Source: DATFWK01 sp035259345
GTDB taxonomy: Bacteria; Actinomycetota; Thermoleophilia; Miltoncostaeales; Miltoncostaeaceae
DNA length: 20,017 bases
Direction: 5' to 3'
NCBI GenBank assembly: GCA_035259345.1
Contig: DATFWK010000018.1
Span: forward strand, 1 to 20,017
Shown in pieces: positions 1 to 7,016 of the stretch (position 1 is the stretch's first letter; each line of letters starts with the position of its first letter). The position numbers were made by a program, and so were the translations under genes. The notes under the pieces are model-generated. The model worked only from the letters and a program-made list of their open reading frames with translations, was not told the DNA's origin and did no database searches.

Positions 1-73
1 GCACGTGCCGTCGGTGCTGCCGGGCGTCCACGATCTCGGCAGCGTGGCCGCACGCTTCGAGGTGGTGCGGTGA
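1..73 (+). CDS. C-terminal end of a TadE-like protein (partial)
   Basis: Only the last 23 codons are in the window, in the frame starting at base 2 and ending at the TGA at 71-73. The tail contains the residues SVLPGV, which recur near the C-terminus of the next gene. The two genes share an exact 18-base stretch (11-28 and 259-276). This suggests tandem paralogues of a small TadE-like pilus-assembly protein. The stop overlaps the GTG start of the next gene (GTGA), so the two are probably translationally coupled. The family call rests only on resemblance to its neighbour, because the diagnostic N-terminus lies outside the window. Confidence 0.55.
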   Translation, partial: HVPSVLPGVHDLGSVAARFEVVR

Positions 74-318
74 GGCGGCGGTCCCAGGCCGGCCAGGCGT
101 CGGTCGAGCTCGTCGGCGCCATCCCGATCCTCGTCCTGGCCGTGCTCGTCGTGCTGCAGCTCGCGGCGATCGTCCGCGGGGCGCTGACCGCGCAGGAGCG
201 CGCGCGGGCGGCGGTCGTCTCGGGGGACGGGCGCGCGCCGGCCCCGGTCGAGGTGCGCTCGGTGCTGCCGGGCGTCGGCGGCCTGCGCGTGCCCGTGCAG
301 CCACCGGCGCGCCCGTGA
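70..318 (+). CDS. TadE-like pilus assembly protein, small
   Basis: This is an 82-residue protein with the typical TadE-like layout. A short basic N-terminus leads into GQASVELVGAIP (residues 8-19), with the conserved Glu of pseudopilin-like segments, then one hydrophobic helix at about residues 18-36, then a short polar tail rich in Pro, Arg and Val. TadE-like proteins are minor pseudopilins of the Tad/Flp pilus secretion machinery, held in the membrane by the N-terminal helix. The GTG start overlaps the previous stop, and the gene's own stop overlaps the next GTG, so all three genes form one translationally coupled unit. The tail (SVLPGV) resembles that of the upstream gene. It is shorter than many TadE proteins. 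The family call is from motif and size only. Confidence 0.7.
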   Translation: MRRRSQAGQASVELVGAIPILVLAVLVVLQLAAIVRGALTAQERARAAVVSGDGRAPAPVEVRSVLPGVGGLRVPVQPPARP

Positions 319-1595
319 GGACGCCCGACGGCGAGCGTGGACAGGCGCTGCCGCTCGTGCTCGCACTCGCCGTGGTCTGCGTCCTCGCCGGCTGCCTGGT
401 CTTCACCGCCGGCTGGGTGCACGTGGCCCAGGCCCGCGCCCAGACCGGCGCCGACGCGGCCGCCCTGGCGGGGGCGCGCTCGCTCCGCGTCCAGCTGGAC
501 CGGATCGTCGGCGAGGGGCCTCCGGCCCCGGTGCAATGGCGCGTCGAGGCGCTCCGGCGGGCGGCGTCCCGCGCCGCACGGGCCGCCGGAGCCCGTCTCG
601 TGCGGCTCGGCGTCGACGGTCGCTGGCCGCCGACCTCCGTGGACGTCCGCGTCGAGGCCCGGGGCCCGATGGGGGTGGCCGTGCCGGGGGCCGCCCGCGC
701 CGGCATCGTCCCCGGCGGCACGGCCGTGCCCGACACGGGGAGCGTCGCTCGTGGAGGCGGCTATGGCGGCCCACTGGCCTTCCGCGACGGCAAGCCGATG
801 TGCCCGGCGGTGGCGGCGGCCTTCGACCGCATGGACACCGCCGCCCACCTCGACGGGCTCGACCTGGTCGTCGTCAGCGGCTACCGCAGCGACGCCGAGC
901 AGGCCGCGCTCTTCCGCCGTCATCCGGATCCGCGCTGGGTGGCCCCGCCGGGCAGGAGCCGCCACCGTGACGGCACCGAGCTCGATCTGGGCGGCGGGGG
1001 TGGAGCCTGGGGCTGGCTCGCGCGCCGGGCGCGCGATTTCGGGTTCCTGCAGCGGTACGCCTGGGAGCCCTGGCACTACGGGTACCTGGCGGGCTGTGGG
1101 CCGCCACCGGGCGACGATCAGGGCGCGGAGCCCGGCCTGCCGGCCTGGGTCCCGGCTCCCTACCGCCCGCTGGTGCGCACGGCGGCCGTCGCGGGCGGGG
1201 TGCCGACCGTCGTGCTGGCGGCCATGATCCAGGCGGAGTCGGGCTGGAACCGCTGGGCGGTCAGCCCGGTGGGTGCGCTCGGAATCGCGCAGTTCATGCC
1301 GGCGACGGCGCGCGGCGTCGGCTTGGCGGACCCGTTCGACCCCGACCAGGCAGTGCCCGCCGCAGCGCGCCTGCTCGGGGCCCACCTGCGGGCCTTCGGC
1401 TCGATCGCGCTCGCGCTGGCCGCGTACAACGCGGGCGCGGGGGCGGTCACCCGGTTCGGCGGCGTCCCGCCCTTCGCCGAGACGCGGGCGTACGTGGCCC
1501 GCATCCTCGCCCTCGCCGGCGACCCGGAGATCGCCTCGGCGGCGGGCCCGTCAGGCGGCGTCGCGCTCGAGCGGCTGGGGGCCGCCCTCGTCTAG
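315..1595 (+). CDS. TadG-like membrane anchor fused to VanY-type D,D-peptidase and SLT lytic transglycosylase
   Basis: This 426-residue protein has three parts. Residues 7-55 resemble the Tad/TadG N-terminus: GERGQALP, a hydrophobic helix at about 12-34, then QTGADAAALAGA, a hallmark of TadE/G-like pilus proteins. Residues about 153-262 are a VanY/LAS-type D,D-carboxypeptidase domain, with SGYRS (188-192), the zinc motif SRHRDGTELD (His217, Asp224) and WEPWH (Glu251, His254). All expected metal and catalytic positions are present. Residues about 277-405 are an SLT lytic transglycosylase domain, with AESGWN (catalytic Glu308), GALGIAQFMP and AAYNAG (369-374). The predicted role is to cut both peptide cross-links and glycan strands outside the membrane, perhaps opening the wall for the pilus encoded upstream. 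It starts at a GTG overlapping the TadE-like stop. The domains are clear; the link to the pilus is inferred from context and the N-terminal region. Confidence 0.8.
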   Translation: MRTPDGERGQALPLVLALAVVCVLAGCLVFTAGWVHVAQARAQTGADAAALAGARSLRVQLDRIVGEGPPAPVQWRVEALRRAASRAARAAGARLVRLGVDGRWPPTSVDVRVEARGPMGVAVPGAARAGIVPGGTAVPDTGSVARGGGYGGPLAFRDGKPMCPAVAAAFDRMDTAAHLDGLDLVVVSGYRSDAEQAALFRRHPDPRWVAPPGRSRHRDGTELDLGGGGGAWGWLARRARDFGFLQRYAWEPWHYGYLAGCGPPPGDDQGAEPGLPAWVPAPYRPLVRTAAVAGGVPTVVLAAMIQAESGWNRWAVSPVGALGIAQFMPATARGVGLADPFDPDQAVPAAARLLGAHLRAFGSIALALAAYNAGAGAVTRFGGVPPFAETRAYVARILALAGDPEIASAAGPSGGVALERLGAALV

Positions 1596-1693
1596 CACGG
1601 AAGGGATGCAGGACTGGCGGGGCGAATGAGGCAAGCGCGAAACCCTCGCGACCTCTTTCCCTGGAGCATCCGAACCGAAGCGATGGTGACCGA

Positions 1694-2209
1694 GTGCAAG
1701 AACAGATAATCCAGTGGCTCGCCATTCTACCGCTGGTCCTCGCCGCATTCCGCGCGATCACGATCGGCGACCGGCTGTACGCGCCGATCGTCGCCGGGCG
1801 TGTCGGTGGGACTGACCGAGCCACCCAGAACTACGCCCTGGCCGGGCTTACCTTTGTGGGCCTGGCCCTCGTCGTGATCGCGGGAGCCAACGCGCCGAAC
1901 CTGCTGGAGACGGCGTTCGCGCTGATCGTGATCGCCTTCGGCGGCTTCATCGTCGCCGGCTACATGTACCAGGGCTTCCGCCACAAGACCTGGCAGGGCT
2001 TCCTCTCGGGCGCGCTGGAGGAGGCCTCACTCTTCTGGCTCGTCCTCGGCGTCGCGCGCGTGCTGCAGGTGATCACGGAGCCCGCGGCCGCGGCGGCGGG
2101 CACGACCCGGCCCTCCCTCGACCTCCTGAACGGTGCCATCTGGCTCGTCGTCAGCGTCGTGGCGCTCACGCTCATCATCGGCACGGGCGCGCGGATGATG
2201 CGCCACTAG
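1694..2209 (+). CDS. Multi-pass membrane protein of unknown function
   Basis: I do not recognise this 171-residue protein. It is strongly hydrophobic, with about five predicted membrane helices (near residues 5-24, 47-66, 71-93, 108-128 and 145-167). A conserved-looking loop contains YMYQGFRHKTWQGF between helices 3 and 4. The start chosen is GTG 1694; no good Shine-Dalgarno sequence lies just upstream, so the start is not firm. The 98-base gap before it separates it from the pilus cluster. A strong hairpin at 2228-2263 follows it and probably ends the transcript before uvrC. It is slightly less GC-rich than its neighbours, which is common for membrane proteins. Confidence 0.65.
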   Translation: MQEQIIQWLAILPLVLAAFRAITIGDRLYAPIVAGRVGGTDRATQNYALAGLTFVGLALVVIAGANAPNLLETAFALIVIAFGGFIVAGYMYQGFRHKTWQGFLSGALEEASLFWLVLGVARVLQVITEPAAAAAGTTRPSLDLLNGAIWLVVSVVALTLIIGTGARMMRH

Positions 2210-2227
2210 AAGACCTCATACCGCGGT

Positions 2228-2263
2228 GTCGGCCCGGGCCTGGTGCGGGAGGCCCGGGTCGGC
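2228..2263 (+). terminator. Hairpin terminator after the membrane protein gene
   Basis: CCCGGGCCT (2233-2241) and AGGCCCGGG (2250-2258) form a perfect 9-bp stem with an 8-base loop. The stem extends outward with G-C and G-U pairs to about 2228 and 2263. There is no U-tract, as in many high-GC actinobacterial terminators. It lies between a gene end (2209) and the uvrC promoter (2301). Confidence 0.55.
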
Positions 2264-2300
2264 CACCGCAGCACCGGGCGGGCGGCCCGAGGACCCGTCC

Positions 2301-2306
2301 TATACT
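2301..2306 (+). promoter_or_regulatory. -10 element of uvrC (leaderless start)
   Basis: TATACT matches 5 of 6 bases of the sigma-70/SigA -10 consensus. Counting six bases downstream places the expected transcription start on the G of GTG 2313, with ATG 2310 just before it. No convincing -35 is visible near 2278-2283. The position suggests a leaderless mRNA. Confidence 0.55.
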
Positions 2307-2309
2307 CGG

Positions 2310-4235
2310 ATGGTGAGCGACAACGCCGCCCTTCGCCTGCAGCTTGCGGGCGTTCCCGACCGCCCCGGCGTGTACATCTACCGCGACGCCGGCGACGCCG
2401 TGCTCTACGTCGGGAAGGCCAAGTCCCTGCGCCGGCGGGTGCTGTCCTACTTCCGCGCGCCGCTCGCCGAGGACGACCCGCGTGGCCTGGGCCCGCGCTC
2501 GGGGCTGCACCCCATGGTGAGCGAGATGGTCGAGCGGGTCGCCCGGCTCGAGATCCTGGTGACGGGATCGGAGAGCGAGGCGCTGATCCTCGAGGCCAAC
2601 CTCGTCAAGCGCCACCGCCCGCCGTTCAACGTCCGCCTGCGTGACGACAAGAGCTACCCGTACATCGGCATCAGCCTCGACGAGGAGTTCCCGCGCGTGT
2701 ACTTCACGCGCGAGCGCCACCGCCGCGACCGCATCTACTTCGGGCCGTTCTCGAGCGCGTCGAAGGTACGGGAGACCCTGAACCTGCTGGCGAAGATCTT
2801 CCCGAGCCGCCCCTGCGAGGGCCGGGAGCCGGGCCGCCCGTCCGGCGTCCCCTGCCTCGACTACCACATCAAGCGGTGCCTGGCGCCCTGCGTCGGCTAC
2901 ATCAACCGCGAGGAGTACCGGGTGCTGATCGACCAGATCATCGCCTTCCTCGCCGGGGAGTACCGCGGCCTCGAGCGCGAGCTCGAGGAGAAGATGCACC
3001 GCGCCGCCGAGGCGCAGCAGTTCGAGCAGGCGGCGCTCGTCCGGAACCGGCTCGCCGCCGTGCGCCACCTGATGGAGCGCCAGTGGGCCAGCAACGAGGG
3101 GCTCGGGACCCTGGACGTGCTCGGCGTGGCGCTGGAGGGCGACACGGCCAACGTGCAGGTGCTCCAGGTGCGGGACGGGGTGATGCAGGACCGCCAGTCG
3201 TTCTACCTCGAGCTGGCCGGCGCCGAGGAGCCGGGCGTTGTGCTCGAGGAGTTCGCGATCGAGTACTACTCGCTGGCGCTCGCGATCCCGCCGCTGGTGA
3301 TCGCGCCGGCCGGCGTCGACCACGCCGCGCTGGCGGCGCTGCTCTCCGAGCGGCGCGGGAGCCGCGTGGAGGTGCGCAACGCCGAGCGCGGCGACAAGCG
3401 CCGGCTGGCCGAGCTGGCCGACCGCAACGCCCGCTTCGCGCTGGACCAGGACCGGCGCCGCCACGAGCTCGCGCGCGGCCGGAGGCGCGAGGCGCTGACC
3501 GAGCTCGCGGACGTGCTGGGGCTCCCGGGCCCGCCGATGCGCATCGAGTGCTACGACGTGTCGAACCTCGGCGAGACCCACGCGGTCGCCTCGATGGTCG
3601 TGTTCGAGCGCGCCATGCCCCTGCGCTCGCACTACCGCAGCTTCGTGCTCCGGACCGAGGGCGGGCCGGACGACTTCGCGCGCATGGAGGAGGCGATCAC
3701 GCGCCGCTTCAACCGCCTGGTCGCCGGCGACGAGGACCCGTCGTTCGGCGCGCGGCCCTCGCTCGTGGTGGTGGACGGCGGCAAGGGCCAGCTGGCAGCC
3801 GCCTTGCGCGGGATGGCCGTCGCCGGCGCCGAGGCCGTGCCGGCCATCAGCCTCGCGAAGCGCCTCGAGGAGGTCTTCGTGCCCGGCCGGTCGGACCCGC
3901 TGCCGATCCCGGAGGGGTCGCCGGCGCTCAGGATCCTGCAGCAGCTCCGCGACGAGGCGCACCGGTTCGCGCTGCGCCACCACCGGGCGCGGCGCGACCG
4001 CGGCATGACGGAGAGCATCTTCGACGCGCTGCCGGGCATCGGGCCGGCCCGGCGGCGGGCGATCCTCCGCCACTTCGGCTCGCCCGAGCGCTTCCTGGAG
4101 GCCTCCGCGGACGAGCTGGCGGCGGTGCCGGGCCTGCCGCCCAAGGTGGCGCGCGAGGTCTGGGATCGCCTGCACAAGACGGCGGACCCGGAGAACATCC
4201 TGGTCCTCTCCCGCGAGGGCGTGCCATCGACCTGA
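2310..4235 (+). CDS. uvrC: UvrABC system protein C (excinuclease subunit)
   Basis: UvrC makes the 3' and 5' incisions in nucleotide excision repair after UvrA/UvrB damage recognition. The 641-residue protein (family norm about 600-650) shows the N-terminal GIY-YIG nuclease (PGVYIY, residues 19-24; LYVGKAKSL, 32-40). Cys169, Cys182, Cys190 and Cys194 have almost the same spacing as the iron-sulfur cysteines of E. coli UvrC. A UVR domain lies near MHRAAEAQQFEQAA. The RNase-H-like 5' nuclease shows YDVSNLG (Asp416) and VVDGGKGQ (Asp489), and there is a C-terminal tandem helix-hairpin-helix (LPGIGPARR, VPGLPPKV). The frame is open back to GTG 2226, but family alignment and the -10 at 2301-2306 favour ATG 2310 or GTG 2313. 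It begins the uvrC-rapZ-yvcK cluster typical of actinobacteria. Confidence 0.96.
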   Translation: MVSDNAALRLQLAGVPDRPGVYIYRDAGDAVLYVGKAKSLRRRVLSYFRAPLAEDDPRGLGPRSGLHPMVSEMVERVARLEILVTGSESEALILEANLVKRHRPPFNVRLRDDKSYPYIGISLDEEFPRVYFTRERHRRDRIYFGPFSSASKVRETLNLLAKIFPSRPCEGREPGRPSGVPCLDYHIKRCLAPCVGYINREEYRVLIDQIIAFLAGEYRGLERELEEKMHRAAEAQQFEQAALVRNRLAAVRHLMERQWASNEGLGTLDVLGVALEGDTANVQVLQVRDGVMQDRQSFYLELAGAEEPGVVLEEFAIEYYSLALAIPPLVIAPAGVDHAALAALLSERRGSRVEVRNAERGDKRRLAELADRNARFALDQDRRRHELARGRRREALTELADVLGLPGPPMRIECYDVSNLGETHAVASMVVFERAMPLRSHYRSFVLRTEGGPDDFARMEEAITRRFNRLVAGDEDPSFGARPSLVVVDGGKGQLAAALRGMAVAGAEAVPAISLAKRLEEVFVPGRSDPLPIPEGSPALRILQQLRDEAHRFALRHHRARRDRGMTESIFDALPGIGPARRRAILRHFGSPERFLEASADELAAVPGLPPKVAREVWDRLHKTADPENILVLSREGVPST

Positions 4236-4240
4236 CGATC

Positions 4241-5119
4241 GTGACCGGCCTGAGCGGCGCCGGGAAGACGCAGGCGATGGACGTCTTCGAGGACTCCGGC
4301 TGGTTCTGCATCGACAACCTGCCCCCGCGGCTGCTCAGCACGCTCGCGGACCTCGGCTCGCTCGACGGCTCCCGCCTCGACCGGGTGGCGGTCGCCTGCG
4401 ACGTGCGCGGGGGGATCTGGTTCGAGGAGATCATCCGCGAGATCGACCGCCTCCGCGAGCAGGACGTGGAGCCCCGGATCATCTTCCTCGAGGCCGACAG
4501 CGAGATCCTCGTGAACCGCTTCCGCGAGAACCGCCGCCGCCACCCGCTCGCGCGCGGGGGGAGCCTGCTCGACGGGATCGCCCGGGAGCGAGAGCTCCTG
4601 GAGCCGCTCCGGGACCGGGCGGACGTCGTGATCGACACGAGCGACCTCACGATCTGGGACCTGCGCCGCCTGGTCACCGAGGCGATGGGCGCCGCCGTCG
4701 CCCGCTCGCGCCTTCGCATCACGTTCGCCTCGTTCGGCTTCAAGCACGGCACGCCGCGCGACTGCGACCTGCTGTTCGACGTCCGGTTCATCACCAACCC
4801 GCACTACCAGCCGGAGCTCGCACCGCTCACCGGCAGCGACCAGCCCGTCATCGACTTCCTCGCCGAGCAGCCGGAGCTCGGCGAGTTCCTGGAGCACCTC
4901 GGCGGCCTGCTCGACTTCCTGATCCCGGCCTACCAGGACGAGGGGAAGCAGCACCTCGTCATCGGCTTCGGCTGCACCGGCGGGCGCCATCGCAGCGTGC
5001 GGGTCGTGGACCTCGTGGCGGAGCGATACCGCGGCAGCGGGTATGAGGTGACCGTGGAGCACCGCGACGTCCACCGGGGCCCGTCCCGGCCGCCGGCCGA
5101 GGAGGAAGCGGCGGCGTGA
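4241..5119 (+). CDS. rapZ: RapZ/YvcJ family nucleotide-binding P-loop protein
   Basis: RapZ-family proteins bind nucleotides and, in E. coli, act as an RNase adaptor controlling amino-sugar synthesis; the actinobacterial role is less defined. The Walker A motif GLSGAGKT is at the extreme N-terminus, followed by CIDNLPP. The conserved C-terminal RNA-binding-type domain begins at FASFGFKHG and ends with GCTGGRHRSV (from about residue 244). From GTG 4241 it is 292 residues, close to the usual 280-300. GTG 4241 is the only canonical start nearby, but it cuts into the first beta strand (LTIVTG). The in-frame codons ATC 4226, six bases after GAGGG, and CTG 4232, which overlaps the uvrC stop, would restore it. 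It overlaps yvcK by GTGA. Identity is certain; the exact start is not. Confidence 0.93.
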   Translation: MTGLSGAGKTQAMDVFEDSGWFCIDNLPPRLLSTLADLGSLDGSRLDRVAVACDVRGGIWFEEIIREIDRLREQDVEPRIIFLEADSEILVNRFRENRRRHPLARGGSLLDGIARERELLEPLRDRADVVIDTSDLTIWDLRRLVTEAMGAAVARSRLRITFASFGFKHGTPRDCDLLFDVRFITNPHYQPELAPLTGSDQPVIDFLAEQPELGEFLEHLGGLLDFLIPAYQDEGKQHLVIGFGCTGGRHRSVRVVDLVAERYRGSGYEVTVEHRDVHRGPSRPPAEEEAAA

Positions 5120-6120
5120 GCCGCGGGCAGATCGCAGCGCTGGGCGGGGGGACCGGCCTCTCGACGGTCCTGCGCGGCCTCAAGGCGGCCGCGGTCGACC
5201 TCACCGCGGTCGTGACGGTGGCCGACGACGGCGGCTCGTCAGGCCGCCTCCGGCGCGAGCTGGGCGTCCTGCCGCCGGGGGACATCCGCAACTGCCTGGT
5301 GGCGCTCGCGGACGACGAGTCGCTGATGGGGCGCCTCTTCCAGCACCGCTTCGCCGACGGCGACCTCGCGGGGCACTCCTTCGGCAACCTCTTCCTGGCC
5401 GCGCTTTCGGAGGTCACCGGGAGCTTCGACGAGGCGATCCTCGAGAGCTCCGCGGTCCTCAAGATCAACGGCCGCGTGCTTCCCGCGACCCTGGCGCAGG
5501 TGCGCCTGCACGCCGAGCGGCGGGACGGCACGAGGGTCTCGGGCGAGACGGCGATCGCAGCCGGCTCGGGGGCGTGCCGGCGGGTGTGGCTGGAGCCGCC
5601 GCCGGTGGCCTACCCGCCCGCCCTCGAGGCGATCTCACGCGCCGACATGGTCGTGCTCGGGCCGGGCAGCCTCTTCACCTCGGTTCTGCCGCACCTGGCG
5701 ATCCCGGCCGTCGCGGAGGCCGTGCGGTCTGCCCGCGGGCTCCGCGTCTACGTGGGCAACGTCATGACCCAGAGCGGGGAGACGGACGGCTTCGACGCCG
5801 CCGACCACCTCGCCGCGGTCCTCGAGGCGATCCCGGGGGGCGTGGACGTGGCCGTCGTGCACGACGGGCCCCTGGATGAGCGGGCGATCGCGGCCTACGC
5901 GGCCCAGGGGCAGCACCCGGTGCCGCCGACCGTCGAGGCGCTCGAGCGCATGGGCGTCCGCGCGGTGACGGCCGAGCTTGCGGCGGCGGGCCACGCGGTG
6001 CGCCATTCGCCGTCGGCGCTCGCCCGCGTGCTGCTCAGGCTGCTCGCGGACGCTCGGCGCGGGCGAATCCTGGAAACGCGAAAAACGCAACACTTGCAAC
6101 CAACTCCGCGGTCTGCATAG
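5116..6120 (+). CDS. yvcK: YvcK/CofD-like gluconeogenesis factor
   Basis: YvcK (CuvA in mycobacteria) is a CofD-like protein that binds UDP-sugars and is needed for normal cell-wall synthesis on gluconeogenic carbon. In this 334-residue protein the N-terminal GGGTGLSTVLRGLK (about 10-23), VADDGGSSGRLRRELG (36-51) and LPPGDIRNCLVALA mark the family. GPGSLFTSVLPHL and GNVMTQSGETDGF follow, as expected. The GTG start overlaps the rapZ stop (GTGA), and a strong Shine-Dalgarno GGAGGA sits at 5101-5106, nine bases upstream. The last 25 or so residues are Arg-, Gln- and Thr-rich with less GC-biased codons, and the DNA there may double as a promoter for the next gene. The usual downstream partner whiA is absent. 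Confidence 0.95.
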   Translation: MSRGQIAALGGGTGLSTVLRGLKAAAVDLTAVVTVADDGGSSGRLRRELGVLPPGDIRNCLVALADDESLMGRLFQHRFADGDLAGHSFGNLFLAALSEVTGSFDEAILESSAVLKINGRVLPATLAQVRLHAERRDGTRVSGETAIAAGSGACRRVWLEPPPVAYPPALEAISRADMVVLGPGSLFTSVLPHLAIPAVAEAVRSARGLRVYVGNVMTQSGETDGFDAADHLAAVLEAIPGGVDVAVVHDGPLDERAIAAYAAQGQHPVPPTVEALERMGVRAVTAELAAAGHAVRHSPSALARVLLRLLADARRGRILETRKTQHLQPTPRSA

Positions 6121-6121
6121 A
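6094..6121 (+). promoter_or_regulatory. Possible promoter for the DUF1097-like gene
   Basis: TTGCAA (6094-6099) and CATAGA (6116-6121) are spaced 16 bases apart in an AT-richer patch at the very end of yvcK. The -35 is good; the -10 matches only half the consensus. It would give a structured leader of about 170 bases ahead of the membrane protein gene. Confidence 0.3.
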
Positions 6122-6296
6122 GTCGCTCCGGTACCGCTTGGGGGAGCGGGATCCCGTTGTAGGCGTCGTCGCCGGCAGCAAGAGAAATCGGGGTCGGCGT
6201 CGAATGGACGGGAGGCACCCCCAGGGGGTGCTGCGCGGCCGCTTTCTTTCTTCTCTGGCCGCGGAACCGTTCTCTCTGTCCCAAGGAGCCAGCTCA
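6121..6296 (+). other. Structured untranslated leader of the DUF1097-like gene
   Basis: This 176-base non-coding stretch holds three inverted repeats. CGCTCC (6124-6129) can pair with GGAGCG (6143-6148). CGGGATCCCG (6147-6156) is a palindrome. GCACCCCC (6215-6222) and GGGGGTGC (6224-6231) form a perfect 17-base palindrome. A pyrimidine-rich run follows at about 6242-6256, then the ribosome-binding site AAGGAG (6283-6288). I recognise no known riboswitch class. It could be an attenuator, a protein operator or simply a 5' UTR. Confidence 0.4.
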
Positions 6297-6959
6297 ATGG
6301 GTCCACGTGCAAAGGCGATCACGCCTCTTGCGCTTGTCATCGGGGTGCTCTCGTTCCTCTGGACCGAGTTCTCCCTGAACTTCACGTTCCATTGGGTCTC
6401 GAACAACCTCCCCGCCGCGGCGGGCGTTGACCAGCCCAAGAACTTCCATCTGATCCTCCCCACGGCCTTCATCGCGTGGGGCCTCTTCTTCGCCGCAGGA
6501 GGCGACAACGCAGCCTTCGGCAAGATCTTCCTGGCCATCGTCTTCGGAACGGTGGCGGCGCTCGTAACGATGCCGCTTGCGTTCAAGACAGCCGACTTCC
6601 CGGACTTCTGGGGCATCGCCCTCTGGGTGGGCATCTTCGCCTTCATCCTGGTGATGATCCTCATCCTGGGTGACTGGTACTACGTGGCCGGTACTTTCCC
6701 GTGCTTCGCAGCCGTCTTCCTTTGGTGGATTGCGACCGGCCTGGACGGCTGGGTCGCGAACGGGGGCGGCATCGACAACAGCCTCGCTCAGGGCAAGGCT
6801 GGGGCCGGCGCATTCGGCGGCCTCATCTCGACCCCCTGGCCGTGGGTGTGGTTCGACACGTTCGTCAGCCTTGTCTGCGGCGTCGTGCTCGGCATCGTCT
6901 CGGCGAAGGTGGCCGCGGCCATCACGCCGAAGCCGAGGGCGGCACCGGCCGAGGCCTAG
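6297..6959 (+). CDS. DUF1097-like multi-pass membrane protein
   Basis: This 220-residue protein has about six membrane helices (near 9-25, 51-68, 76-95, 104-124, 128-148 and 181-205) and a short basic tail. The pattern FIAWGLFFAAGG, then YVAGTFPCFAAVF, then a late helix ending GVVLGIVSAKV, resembles the DUF1097 family of YcdZ-like inner-membrane proteins, whose function is unknown. The match is from memory of the family pattern and is moderate. ATG 6297 is well supported by AAGGAG at 6283-6288, eight bases upstream. The gene is visibly less GC-biased than its neighbours, lies between yvcK and gap where actinobacteria usually have whiA, and has its own leader and terminator. It is therefore probably a separate, possibly inserted, transcription unit. 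Confidence 0.6.
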   Translation: MGPRAKAITPLALVIGVLSFLWTEFSLNFTFHWVSNNLPAAAGVDQPKNFHLILPTAFIAWGLFFAAGGDNAAFGKIFLAIVFGTVAALVTMPLAFKTADFPDFWGIALWVGIFAFILVMILILGDWYYVAGTFPCFAAVFLWWIATGLDGWVANGGGIDNSLAQGKAGAGAFGGLISTPWPWVWFDTFVSLVCGVVLGIVSAKVAAAITPKPRAAPAEA

Positions 6960-6982
6960 TCCTCATCGCACAGGATGTGCGC

Positions 6983-7008
6983 GTCGGGGGGCCATTCGGC
7001 CCCCCGAC
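6983..7008 (+). terminator. Strong hairpin terminator before gap
   Basis: GTCGGGGGGCC (6983-6993) and GGCCCCCCGAC (6998-7008) form a perfect 11-bp stem with the loop ATTC. No U-tract follows. It lies 24 bases after the DUF1097-like stop and probably separates that gene from the glycolytic operon. Confidence 0.7.
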
Positions 7009-7016
7009 ACCGTTAA

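Noticed and set aside
1596..1693. A promoter or small gene in the gap between the hydrolase fusion and the five-helix membrane protein.
   Set aside because: The gap is AT-richer than its flanks, but I found no convincing -35/-10 pair, and the only short frames (such as from ATG 1683) end within a few codons.
2876..5119. A continuous 747-codon plus-strand frame joining an unknown N-terminal half to RapZ.
   Set aside because: The first half is the uvrC region read in a wrong frame (Arg/Gly/Ala/Pro-rich). Only the part from about 4226 is RapZ, so this is not a fusion protein.
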